DNA from: Symsagittifera roscoffensis
Taxonomy: Eukaryota; Xenacoelomorpha; Acoela; Convolutidae
Assembly: GCF_963678635.1 (NCBI RefSeq)
Contig: NC_087063.1
Location: forward strand, 54,825,074 to 54,889,073
DNA length: 64,000 nt
Reading direction: 5' to 3'
Shown: positions 1 through 9,535 of the stretch, one piece after another
How positions within the stretch are numbered: the first letter of the stretch is position 1
How the letters are laid out: every line of letters starts with the position of its first letter
Position numbers and translations under genes: made by a program
The notes under the pieces: generated by a model
The model's database searches: none
What the model was told of the DNA's origin: nothing
Seen by the model: only the letters and a program-made list of their open reading frames with translations

Positions 1-1
1 T

Positions 2-3000
2 AATTACACTACACCCATAAATTCCACACCAACGACGCAAGAAACAAATGAGATAAACACTACAAATCAAACCAATAAAAATACCAAAACAAAATGCTTG
101 AATACAAACCACATTTATCAAAATATACAAAAAGAACAACCCAAAGAAAAAATTTGGACAATACCATTTCTCTTAGAAAGCCCAAGAAATAAAGAATTTC
201 AACCACCAGACCTTGAAATAGATTTTTTAATTGATTCAGGAGCAGAATCAAACATAATAAACATTCCCACATGGAATGAAATAAAAACTTTACATCCAAA
301 GCTAACACCTCTCGAAACCTCCAGTAAGTTAGCAACAGCACAAGGATCAACATTGATAAACTACGGAAAAATCCAATTATTTCTCCTCCCTACCAGAACA
401 ATGGAGCAAAGCAAAATTTTAAATAAACCATTTAAACAAATATTTCATATCACTGATATTAAATATAATATCATTGGAATACCCTTTATTTCAAAGTATA
501 TACCAACAATTAACATACTAAATAGTAAAATATTAATCAAAGATAAATATACAAAAACAAAAGACACATCCTTAACATTTTTTCAAAGATTAAATAAACA
601 ACCACCATTCTTTTCAAAATTTTATCCGATATTTAACCAACAAAGAAAACACCTGAAACCACTATCAGGAAACATCTATAATTTTTCAATCAAACAAGTT
701 CACCAATATGATAAAGAACAAAACAAACAAAAATTTTATATGTCAGATTTTGAATTCAAACCTATTCATAAATTTTTCAAAATCACAATCTCTTCAATAA
801 AATATTTGAAAAATTCGAATTCCGATATCATTTCCTTACATGTCTATAATAATACACCTTACCAAGTAACATTACCTTTAGGACTTTTAGGATATTGTGA
901 AACCAACGCTACAATATCACCAATACACGAAAAAGCCTATCGCGTAAATAATATACTCCAATTACTAGATATTTGCCAATCTACAATTCTTAATGAAGAA
1001 TTATCTATAAATAATATAATAAGTAACGAAAACAGAAATACGGATTATTTCACAAAAACTCCATATTTCAAACCTACATTCAACATAAGTAACTACACAG
1101 CAGACCAACAGAAATTTTTAACAATGTTTAATTTCCAACATTCACAAATAACACAAGACGAATTCGAAAAATTAGCCAAACAGCTAATTAAATATTCATC
1201 AGTCTATGCAACATCAAAATTCGATGTTGGCAAAATTAGTTCATCACTACATCTCCCATTAAAACCAGACGCAGTTTTCAAAAAACAGAGAGCAAGTAAA
1301 GTACCAATTCACTTACATGATAAAGTAAACAGATTACTCGATATTTTAGAACAGTACAATATTATATCACCAGTTAATAAAGAAGAACAACCAAAAGGCA
1401 ACACATTCATCAACCCCGTTATCATTCTAGCTAAAGGAGAATCATTAAAAATCGTTCTCGACGCTAGATACCTCAATTCACTTATAGATGAATCAAAATG
1501 TAATTGGCCCATTGAACCAATACAAGTTATTTTAACAAAAATAAACGGCAAATACTTCACAACCGCCGATATGAATAGTGCATACAATCAAATGCCACTA
1601 GATGAACAATCACGACGTTTAACACAATTTGTTATCGGAAACCAACAATATGAATTCAACCGCTTATTCTATGGAATATCCATAGGACCAGCAGCATTTT
1701 CAGCTTTTATGAGCAAAATTTTTAGACCACTGATACTCAAGAAAAACGCAATCACCTATTTAGACGATGTTTTTATGCAATCACAAACAAAAGACGAAAT
1801 GTTCAACGTTTTAGAAAAATATCACCAAATACTTCAGAACGAAAATCTGAAGGCCGCCCCCGATAAATCACACTTCTTTTTGACAAGAGTTAAATTCTTA
1901 GGACATAACATAGAAAGAAAAACAATCACTCCACTGAAATCACGCATTGACGCTATTCAAAAACTTCAACCACCAACAAATAAAAAGAAAATCCAAGAAT
2001 TCCTTGGAATGTTAAACTTTTTAAGTAAATATGTTTATAAAATGCAATTATATCTACGACCATTTTATAACATCCTTAGACAACAAAATAATTTTGAATG
2101 GAATACAGAACATCAAGCACGATTCGAAGAAATAAAGAAACTTTTAACTGAACAAATTTCAAATACAATTCCAGACCCTGATCAACCATTTTATGCAATG
2201 TGCGATGCTTCGAACTTTGGCATCGGCGCAGCATTATTACAATCACATAATGGTACAAACAAAATGAACCTTATATCAGCAAACTCCCGATTATTCACTC
2301 AAGCAGAGCTACGACTCTCAACCCTAATGAGAGAATGTACAGCCATAATCTATACACTTACAGAATATGAATTTCTGATACTTGGATCAAAACATCCCAC
2401 AGTTTTATTCACAGACCACAAACCAATCATTTTTCTTTTCACACAAAAATCTAACCCAAACCACCGAGTTTACAGATTTCAATTAATTCTAATGAAGTTT
2501 CCAAACTTACATATAGTTTGGACTGCAGGAAAAAACCTTGCATTACCAGACACCTTAAGTCGAAATACACCACCTGAATTACTTACACGAAAAACAACAG
2601 TTGAAATACCCAAAAACATAAAATTCTACCTTGCAGAAAACGAAACATCACCTCGATTAGAATGCAAATATGCAGTAAAAACTGATATTGAACAATCACA
2701 AATAAATAACTTACAACATTTCCCACTTTATTTAGATTGTCAAAATAATCATTATGAAGTTGATCTACTTGGAACATCAACTTTCAAACCAATCCCATAT
2801 TCTCAATGGATAAAAAGTAACACCCAACAAAAACGAACAAAACAACACCTACCTAAGAAAGACCATTTTCCACTAATCGAAAAAGAAGATTTAACTGATA
2901 AAATAAATTTATCAGGACCACAAACAAATGATTCAAAATACACAATAAATCAAGTTTTTGACCTTCACGACCCACTTGATACAATACCCTTATCTAAATT

Positions 3001-4771
3001 AGAAATCGAAAACATTTTTCTCCCCCCAACAGATACGATTACAATTTCAACACTGAAACAATATCAAAATCTTGACCCAATAATTCGACAACTGAAATCA
3101 TGGCACAAATATAAAACTAAACCTATCAAAGCAGATTCAACCATTCTAGGAAACAAAACACTCCTCCGATACTTTCGCAAATTTAACAACACAACAATTA
3201 ACGAAAAAACAGACCTTTTAGAGTATAACCTAAATGAATCTACAGTTCCCTGTCTCCCTATAAGTATGATTCTTATAGCTTTTAATATTTCACATACACA
3301 AAATATTAAAGGACACTCTGGATCAGAAAAAACATATTCAAATTTTATACAAAATTTTTACTTCCCAAATGCACCGATTTGGATAAAAGTACTATGCAAT
3401 GATTGTATAGTATGTCAACTGAATAAACCTTACCCAAATCAAAAACAAATAGCACAAAAACAAGATTTTAAAGGACAAAGTTTATACTTTAATCACCGTA
3501 TCTCATTTGATACTAAAGGCCCAATTTCACCCTCATCAGAAGGAAACTCCTACATTATGGTAATTGTTGACGCATTTACACATTATGTAGCACTTAACCC
3601 AGTACCACATTGTAACGCTTATTACGCTTACACAACACTCTATGAACACTGGATAGCAAAATTCGGACTACCAGAAATTTTAGTTACAGACAACGGTACA
3701 GAATTCATAAATAATGAAATTATAACACTATGTCATTTATACAACATTAAACACAAACCACGTACATCTCATGCACCTTGGACAAACGGTTTAGTCGAAG
3801 GTATGAACCGCTCACTGCAAGAATATCTTAGATGTATCATCAACGGAAATGATACAAAATATACCGAATGGTCAGCAGATGTAAAATTATTTCCCTTAGC
3901 ATATAATTCACAAATCACGACAACTTTAGGAATGTCACCATATGAAATGGTTTTCAACCAAAAGCCACGCAAACCAATAATGTTTACAGCAAATTCCCAT
4001 AAAAACGCACAAGGTTATTGTCAACCAACTAAAGACTCAATTTGTTATAACCTACCTTTACATACACACGATGAAGATCATTTTCATCACCCACAAATTC
4101 TTAAATTAGCCTCCGGTACACACACCGAATGGATTTTAAATAGAGATAAGAAACACAATGAAATTTACCAAAAAATAACGAAAAAGTTATTACAAAGACA
4201 GAACATAAATGAACAAATCAATTCACGTTTTACACCAGCTTCCGATTTAAAAATTGGAACATTTGTTTTAATACCTAATTTTAATACTCAAAAAGGAATT
4301 TCTAAAAAATTACAACCCCTTCGAAAAGGACCCTACCAAATAATTGCAAAACCCACTGATGTCACATATAAAATTATCGACTCAAACAAAAAAGAAATCG
4401 TTCAACATCGAAACAACCTATTACCTTATTACCCAAAAGAATACGCACTCCGCGAATTAACCCAATTATATTCTTTCACAGGATTAAAAATCATTCAAAA
4501 TGAACCACATCTGAAAAACACAGAACAAAATGATAACCCCACCGAAAATCAAAACACAAAACCAACCGCCACCAAAATCAATACACAAAACCATAAAGAA
4601 TCTCCAAAACAAAGAAAAAATAGAAAAATGACCGAACAAATAATACCCCAAGAAGAAATAGACAAATCAGAACATAGAAAAACAACAAGACTCCGAAATC
4701 AACCACGTAAAAACTACAAAATGTTCATTCCTCAATCTAAAATATTAAAGAAAGTAGAATTTAAAAAGTAA
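2..4771 (+). CDS. pol: Ty3/gypsy Gag-Pol C-terminal part: protease, RT, RNase H, integrase
   Basis: The frame is open from base 2, so the protein starts left of the window; the first ATG-like start inside the window is not meaningful. Visible modules in order are: aspartic protease with a DSGA motif (Asp codon at 233); reverse transcriptase with YLDD at 1757-1768; RNase H with its first Asp in CDASN at 2204 and a TDHKP motif near 2412; an integrase zinc-binding segment (H..H..C-x2-C, about 3300-3420); and the integrase core with Asp 3569, Asp 3689 and Glu 3797, giving exact D35E spacing. A GPY/F motif (KGPY, ~4325) follows, then a basic Lys/Asn/Thr-rich tail. The order PR-RT-RH-IN with GPY/F is that of Metaviridae (Ty3/gypsy). 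No stop or frameshift is seen, so this pol looks intact. The coding strand is A-rich and G-poor. It would copy element RNA to DNA and integrate it. Confidence 0.95.
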   Translation, partial: NYTTPINSTPTTQETNEINTTNQTNKNTKTKCLNTNHIYQNIQKEQPKEKIWTIPFLLESPRNKEFQPPDLEIDFLIDSGAESNIINIPTWNEIKTLHPKLTPLETSSKLATAQGSTLINYGKIQLFLLPTRTMEQSKILNKPFKQIFHITDIKYNIIGIPFISKYIPTINILNSKILIKDKYTKTKDTSLTFFQRLNKQPPFFSKFYPIFNQQRKHLKPLSGNIYNFSIKQVHQYDKEQNKQKFYMSDFEFKPIHKFFKITISSIKYLKNSNSDIISLHVYNNTPYQVTLPLGLLGYCETNATISPIHEKAYRVNNILQLLDICQSTILNEELSINNIISNENRNTDYFTKTPYFKPTFNISNYTADQQKFLTMFNFQHSQITQDEFEKLAKQLIKYSSVYATSKFDVGKISSSLHLPLKPDAVFKKQRASKVPIHLHDKVNRLLDILEQYNIISPVNKEEQPKGNTFINPVIILAKGESLKIVLDARYLNSLIDESKCNWPIEPIQVILTKINGKYFTTADMNSAYNQMPLDEQSRRLTQFVIGNQQYEFNRLFYGISIGPAAFSAFMSKIFRPLILKKNAITYLDDVFMQSQTKDEMFNVLEKYHQILQNENLKAAPDKSHFFLTRVKFLGHNIERKTITPLKSRIDAIQKLQPPTNKKKIQEFLGMLNFLSKYVYKMQLYLRPFYNILRQQNNFEWNTEHQARFEEIKKLLTEQISNTIPDPDQPFYAMCDASNFGIGAALLQSHNGTNKMNLISANSRLFTQAELRLSTLMRECTAIIYTLTEYEFLILGSKHPTVLFTDHKPIIFLFTQKSNPNHRVYRFQLILMKFPNLHIVWTAGKNLALPDTLSRNTPPELLTRKTTVEIPKNIKFYLAENETSPRLECKYAVKTDIEQSQINNLQHFPLYLDCQNNHYEVDLLGTSTFKPIPYSQWIKSNTQQKRTKQHLPKKDHFPLIEKEDLTDKINLSGPQTNDSKYTINQVFDLHDPLDTIPLSKLEIENIFLPPTDTITISTLKQYQNLDPIIRQLKSWHKYKTKPIKADSTILGNKTLLRYFRKFNNTTINEKTDLLEYNLNESTVPCLPISMILIAFNISHTQNIKGHSGSEKTYSNFIQNFYFPNAPIWIKVLCNDCIVCQLNKPYPNQKQIAQKQDFKGQSLYFNHRISFDTKGPISPSSEGNSYIMVIVDAFTHYVALNPVPHCNAYYAYTTLYEHWIAKFGLPEILVTDNGTEFINNEIITLCHLYNIKHKPRTSHAPWTNGLVEGMNRSLQEYLRCIINGNDTKYTEWSADVKLFPLAYNSQITTTLGMSPYEMVFNQKPRKPIMFTANSHKNAQGYCQPTKDSICYNLPLHTHDEDHFHHPQILKLASGTHTEWILNRDKKHNEIYQKITKKLLQRQNINEQINSRFTPASDLKIGTFVLIPNFNTQKGISKKLQPLRKGPYQIIAKPTDVTYKIIDSNKKEIVQHRNNLLPYYPKEYALRELTQLYSFTGLKIIQNEPHLKNTEQNDNPTENQNTKPTATKINTQNHKESPKQRKNRKMTEQIIPQEEIDKSEHRKTTRLRNQPRKNYKMFIPQSKILKKVEFKK

Positions 4772-5371
4772 TTTTAAGATTTTATACTTCACAATCTTGA
4801 AACCTCCGTAACATTTTTCATTTCATTTTTTCAAAATAACATGCTCACAAGTACGCAATAATTCTAGTTCATAATAGACCAATAGGATTCATCCAATCCG
4901 CCACCTTCTCTAACTCAAACTAAGATCAATTAGACGAATAATCTAGAACTCCAGGCACATCTCTAACTATAACTTTACAACCTCCAGGTCAAAAATAAGC
5001 AAACCACTCCAACTTGACAGCTAAAATAAATATCACCATAATACCGTACCCCTCCCTTATCTAATAACCCAAAGATCAACAATATTTCCCCAACTCAGAC
5101 CACGAATACCCCCAAAACAAATTTGATAACTTAGCCTAAAGTAACAAAATGAAGATTTTAATTAGCCTAAAGTATAAAAATCTCACCATACCCCGGATCA
5201 TTTGACAAACAAAAATAAAGAAAAAGACGACCTCCCAGTCACCATGAAAATTGCCCCCAACAGTTTTTTACGAAACTCAACCCACTTGTCAAAAAACTAA
5301 TAAATAATTCGACCACACTAGAAAATCGCCTCAAACAGCAAAAAATATTCGACCAAGAGATCATTTCTTAA
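4772..5371. other. Noncoding spacer between pol and the small ORFs
   Basis: About 600 bases without a supported gene. It is AT-rich and holds a short direct repeat (TTAGCCTAAAGTA near 5131 and 5162). In env-bearing gypsy elements this interval often holds subgenomic splice signals, but I see no clear site. Confidence 0.5.
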
Positions 5372-5602
5372 ATGCTTTTCTCTCAAACAGTCGCTCAAAT
5401 ACTTATAAATTTTAAACATTTTTTTTCAATACTTGAAGCTTTTATAATATTTCTTTTTGATCTACTTGAATCTTTTCTAATAATCTTAATCATTTTTTGT
5501 AACATTTTTTTAATTTTCTACACAATACTCGAACTATTCCTCCAACTTTCCAAAACCCTTGAATATATCCACAGGTACGATTTTAACAACTTGTCTAAAT
5601 GA
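5372..5602 (+). CDS. Small very hydrophobic membrane ORF 1 (76 aa)
   Basis: An ATG-started 76-residue frame. It is almost wholly made of Phe, Leu and Ile between residues 10 and 60, enough for one or two membrane-spanning helices. I do not recognise a family. Its stop overlaps the start of the next small ORF in the sequence ATGA at 5599-5602, which fits coupled stop-restart translation. It lies between pol and the env-like gene, where retroelements and viruses sometimes carry small membrane proteins. It could also be chance in AT-rich DNA: T-rich codons readily encode Phe/Leu/Ile. The overlap with a second hydrophobic frame and the repeat of the ATGA arrangement at 9532 make it more credible. 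Confidence 0.4.
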   Translation: MLFSQTVAQILINFKHFFSILEAFIIFLFDLLESFLIILIIFCNIFLIFYTILELFLQLSKTLEYIHRYDFNNLSK

Positions 5603-5787
5603 TACGAACAATTTTCAGTAGAACTGATATTTTTTTATTGTTTGTAATTTTCATAACATTTCTATCATCCCTCATTTTGACCATATGTAAATGCATAAAG
5701 AAAGCAATCATCACATTTGCCCTAGCAACAATTTTTTTAACTATTTTTTTGGAAGAATATTATAATAAACATAAACCTTCCCACTAA
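5599..5787 (+). CDS. Small hydrophobic membrane ORF 2 (62 aa)
   Basis: A 62-residue frame whose ATG overlaps the stop of the preceding ORF (ATGA). It has a long hydrophobic stretch in residues 10-52, with a Cys-Lys-Cys near the middle and a charged C-terminus, consistent with a one- or two-span membrane peptide. No family is recognised. Translation would depend on termination-reinitiation from ORF 1 or on a spliced RNA. Chance origin in AT-rich DNA cannot be excluded. Confidence 0.35.
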   Translation: MIRTIFSRTDIFLLFVIFITFLSSLILTICKCIKKAIITFALATIFLTIFLEEYYNKHKPSH

Positions 5788-5792
5788 AGTAA

Positions 5793-6722
5793 CAATTCAA
5801 AAATCCATCAAAAATTGCTACCCAACAGTCACAGAATCAGTCTTCACCGACATCATCCCAAGATAACCAAACACCACCTTCAACTACTCAAAATCCTCCA
5901 ACATCTACACGAATTTCTTTTCAAGACAATCCATACACTTTTGAAGAACGGCACGCTCGTTTATCTGAACCACTAGAACCAGTTCAACGACAAGCATCCC
6001 TAAGTGAACCAACATATAATCTTTACCCAACACTACCACAAGAACTAAGTAGAATACGAAACCTTAGTCAAAACCAAAACACAACAGAAATAGATAGACA
6101 AATTATACATCCTCGACGAAACAGAAATTTTCAAACTCCCCGAGTTCATTTTGATATACCTCAATCCCCATCACAAACCACTCCAGAAAACACCACTGGT
6201 ATCACACCAGAAACTCCTACACTTTTTTCACAACGAAGCACTTCAAGTCTCCCCTCAGACTACTTAGGTTCAACACCAACATCTGAACAAGCACGAGAAA
6301 ATCCTTTTAACCCCCCGAACCTAACATCACGACTTCCATATTGGACTACACATTCATTTACACAAGGTGAACCAAATTTAGTCAATGACCCCATAGATAT
6401 TTCTACGGATACAACAACATCCTCATCACTACCAGAAACATTATCACTACCATCAACACCATCAATAAGCCAATTTTCACCACCACCTTTTAACTTAAAT
6501 TTTCCAAATAATCTCGACGCCAGATATCGAGAACAATCATCAATAAATATTCCTTTAAGACTAGATTGGAATACATTCACAGCACCTCCACCATTATTTG
6601 GACAACATCAAGAAAGTAACCGCCTTCATAACTGGGCACTTAATAGATTACAATATCGCCAAGATATTCACAACGATATCCGTGATCACAATATTCAAAT
6701 ACTCCAACAAAACAGTTTATAA
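5793..6722 (+). CDS. Pro/Ser/Thr/Gln-rich open frame without ATG (309 codons)
   Basis: After a TAA at 5790-5792 this frame stays open for 309 codons to a TAA at 6720-6722 but contains no ATG, so it needs splicing onto an upstream start, frameshifting or a non-AUG start. The product would be disordered, rich in Ser, Thr, Pro, Gln and Asn, with a more ordered C-terminal 50 residues (LHNWALNRLQYRQD region) rich in Arg, His and Asp. The composition resembles the N-terminal half of the 597-aa ORF at 9532. Codon bias (A-rich, G-poor) matches pol and env, which argues that it is a real element gene. Function is unknown; a structural or nucleic-acid-binding role is possible but unsupported. Confidence 0.55.
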   Translation, partial: QFKNPSKIATQQSQNQSSPTSSQDNQTPPSTTQNPPTSTRISFQDNPYTFEERHARLSEPLEPVQRQASLSEPTYNLYPTLPQELSRIRNLSQNQNTTEIDRQIIHPRRNRNFQTPRVHFDIPQSPSQTTPENTTGITPETPTLFSQRSTSSLPSDYLGSTPTSEQARENPFNPPNLTSRLPYWTTHSFTQGEPNLVNDPIDISTDTTTSSSLPETLSLPSTPSISQFSPPPFNLNFPNNLDARYREQSSINIPLRLDWNTFTAPPPLFGQHQESNRLHNWALNRLQYRQDIHNDIRDHNIQILQQNSL

Positions 6723-6916
6723 TTAAAATTTGAAATCACAGTTAAGTTAAATAACATTACCCAACATCCCTACCCATTAAATCCACCTAACATAACAGCT
6801 CAATCACTACCACCACCGTTTATAACTACTGAAGTAATATATAAATACGACAGATACACCAAAAACACAATTGGTTACATTACATTTTATAACCCATACT
6901 CAGGATTATCATACAC

Positions 6917-9535
6917 ATGTATATTCTAAAATTATTAATTTTTCTCCAACTCCTTTTTCTAGTAACCTCAAATCAAAACATAAATCCTTCCCCTCGTACA
7001 GGACCACAAGATTTATTAGTAACACATTACGATTGCGAAGAAAATGAACAAAAAACACTACACAAATATGCAATAAATCAAGTATCACAATGTGAAACAG
7101 AACCACAAGCTATAGAAACCACAGATATAATAGCAACACTCTATTCAAAAGCCCGAGCAACAACAGTTACAGGTTATAAATTCACAGCAACATTTTCCGA
7201 AAAGAAAGTACATTGTTCACAAGTCTCGAACGGAAACAAAAACCGACTTGACCATGAATCATTCTATCAAAGTAATATAGAACGTCTTTTACATCTCAAT
7301 CCCGACGATTGTAAAAATGAATTACTTAGACTAAACATCACACGAAATAAAAACTCCCAAAGAAAGTTAGTAAATTTTCAAGTTTTTTCAGACTCTGTAC
7401 ATCAATCACAACTTGAAAGACACCAAGGACATATAAAACTAGACGAAAAATACCCGTATAACGGCGCACACGGACGATTAACCTATGACCTACATGATAA
7501 ACATTGGATACCACACATTGGTATAAATAACCCATCAAACTGCAAAGCAGACACGAAAAATAAAGGATACCAAGAAATAATGTTTTTCGATTGGAAAATA
7601 CAACTCGAAAAAATACAACTCACACGAGATTTATCTGATAATACAATGATCTATCAAGGAATCCGACTACCTTGTAAAAATGATCAAGGATATTGCGACC
7701 CTACAACGAGAACACAAGCAACAATTGTTTGGTTCCCCGAAGATACATGTACAACATTTCAAGTAGCAAAAATACACGCTCGTATGATAAAATTTCATGA
7801 AAAATATTTTATACAATCAATTCCATATGAACAAGTCCATCCATCACGCAAACTAAGTTCCGATTTTAGAAACATAGATAATATAGAAAATAAATTGACA
7901 CGTTTTCAAATATATCAAGAAACAGAACTTGCATGTAAATACAGGAATCCACTTCACAGAACACAATACTCTGAAATATTAGTTGAATACGAAAAAGGAT
8001 TCGACATGACCACTGGAAAAGTGAAAATCGACCCATATGCCACAGGTCATCCTCTAAACGAAGGAACATCCTATATACCAGTTAATTTTGAAAAAAGCAA
8101 CGGACAACCTGGTGGACATCTAAAACCTTATGACACCAGAAGCACACGCTTACAAGAATTATCACTAATGAATACTACATATTTCGGTAATATCCACTAT
8201 GATATTCATTTGGATATGAAACTAGACTATACAATTAGCCGCATTTTTCAAGAAATGTCACTCTCCGAATTAGAAACACTACACCAACTATGCGAATTAG
8301 AACGAACACAAATATTACAATCACTTGCACTAGCAGTATTAAAAATACCCTACGCAGGATACTTATTATCTGGAAATAGATCAAATTTTTTAGACTACGA
8401 AGGAAACATCTTATGGTTTTATACTTGTACTAAAAAAGTATCACCACTATACGTTTTTGAAGATAAACGATGTTATAAAAGAATCCCTATCTTTTATAAG
8501 AATAAAGTACATTTCGTGGATACACTTTCACGAAGAACCTATTTCTGGGATACCGCAGTCCCATGTGGATCAGAAAATAGCCACAACGTAGTACAACTAA
8601 ACCCTGATGAAAATAAATATTACCTTCTCACTCCATATCCCACATTAATGCAATCACTCAAAAAATTTTCACCAGAAAGCATTCGCGCTATCGCTCGAAA
8701 CCCAAATATAGACTTACAATCAATAGGAATATACTCAAAATCAGATATTCAACATCACATTAGAACACAACAATTCCAGGAATTATTAACACAAATGGAC
8801 ACAATACAAAGACAATCAATTGACCAAAACTTACGCAAACTTGCAGAAACCGCAGGTTTTGCCGATATCTACACACAAGACTATAGCGGATATTTTAAAG
8901 ACATTAAAGATTATATATATCTAAACGGCGAAAAATACCGTCCCCAAGATATATCACCAATTAACATTTTTAGCTTTGTTACACTCAAAAATGAGATCCT
9001 CGATTTTCTAGGATGGCCCTACTACATCTTAGAAAAATTGACTATTTTATACGCAATGTTTAACTTTATTGGATTTCTTTTCTCACTCTTAAAAGGAATC
9101 TACAATACATGTGCTATACACACACAAGTAAACAGACAAGCAAGCGTAGCACGCATACTATTTGCAGGATTTTTTGGAATTTTTTCGACATCTATAAACA
9201 AAATTCTTTTAGACGCACAAATAAAAGAATATAACACAAAAATAACAACACGACAAAATACATACGACGAAGAACATAACAATGTCGACACACAGCCAAC
9301 GGCACCACAATTACCACCCCTACCAAATAACCATCCACTATCCCTAGTCCCACGAAATTTTCGAAATTTAGCCATCACACATAATCCAAATTTTAGACTC
9401 ACCACATCGCAAAGTCCCGTCCAACATATAATAACACATCAATCACAAGATGATAATACTTATGAACAAATTATTGAACAACCCCATACCACCGCTTTTC
9501 AATCTCAAAATAATAATTTTTTTAGCCCACGATGA
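6917..9535 (+). CDS. env: Env-like membrane glycoprotein (872 aa)
   Basis: The ATG at 6917 is followed directly by a hydrophobic signal-peptide-like stretch (residues 1-18), a large Cys-containing ectodomain, and hydrophobic segments near residues 700-730 (nt ~9010-9110) and 745-765 before a charged Pro/Gln-rich tail. The layout is that of an envelope glycoprotein. The region around 8350-8580 (GYLLSGNRS, then WFYTC, then CYKRIPI and FVDTLSRRTYFW) resembles the glycoproteins of chuvirus-like negative-strand RNA viruses and the related env genes of some BEL/Pao and gypsy elements; this is recognition by eye, not a search. The frame is uninterrupted. Its stop overlaps the next gene's ATG. If functional it would make the element an endogenous retrovirus-like agent. 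No restoration is needed or offered. Confidence 0.75.
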   Translation: MYILKLLIFLQLLFLVTSNQNINPSPRTGPQDLLVTHYDCEENEQKTLHKYAINQVSQCETEPQAIETTDIIATLYSKARATTVTGYKFTATFSEKKVHCSQVSNGNKNRLDHESFYQSNIERLLHLNPDDCKNELLRLNITRNKNSQRKLVNFQVFSDSVHQSQLERHQGHIKLDEKYPYNGAHGRLTYDLHDKHWIPHIGINNPSNCKADTKNKGYQEIMFFDWKIQLEKIQLTRDLSDNTMIYQGIRLPCKNDQGYCDPTTRTQATIVWFPEDTCTTFQVAKIHARMIKFHEKYFIQSIPYEQVHPSRKLSSDFRNIDNIENKLTRFQIYQETELACKYRNPLHRTQYSEILVEYEKGFDMTTGKVKIDPYATGHPLNEGTSYIPVNFEKSNGQPGGHLKPYDTRSTRLQELSLMNTTYFGNIHYDIHLDMKLDYTISRIFQEMSLSELETLHQLCELERTQILQSLALAVLKIPYAGYLLSGNRSNFLDYEGNILWFYTCTKKVSPLYVFEDKRCYKRIPIFYKNKVHFVDTLSRRTYFWDTAVPCGSENSHNVVQLNPDENKYYLLTPYPTLMQSLKKFSPESIRAIARNPNIDLQSIGIYSKSDIQHHIRTQQFQELLTQMDTIQRQSIDQNLRKLAETAGFADIYTQDYSGYFKDIKDYIYLNGEKYRPQDISPINIFSFVTLKNEILDFLGWPYYILEKLTILYAMFNFIGFLFSLLKGIYNTCAIHTQVNRQASVARILFAGFFGIFSTSINKILLDAQIKEYNTKITTRQNTYDEEHNNVDTQPTAPQLPPLPNNHPLSLVPRNFRNLAITHNPNFRLTTSQSPVQHIITHQSQDDNTYEQIIEQPHTTAFQSQNNNFFSPR

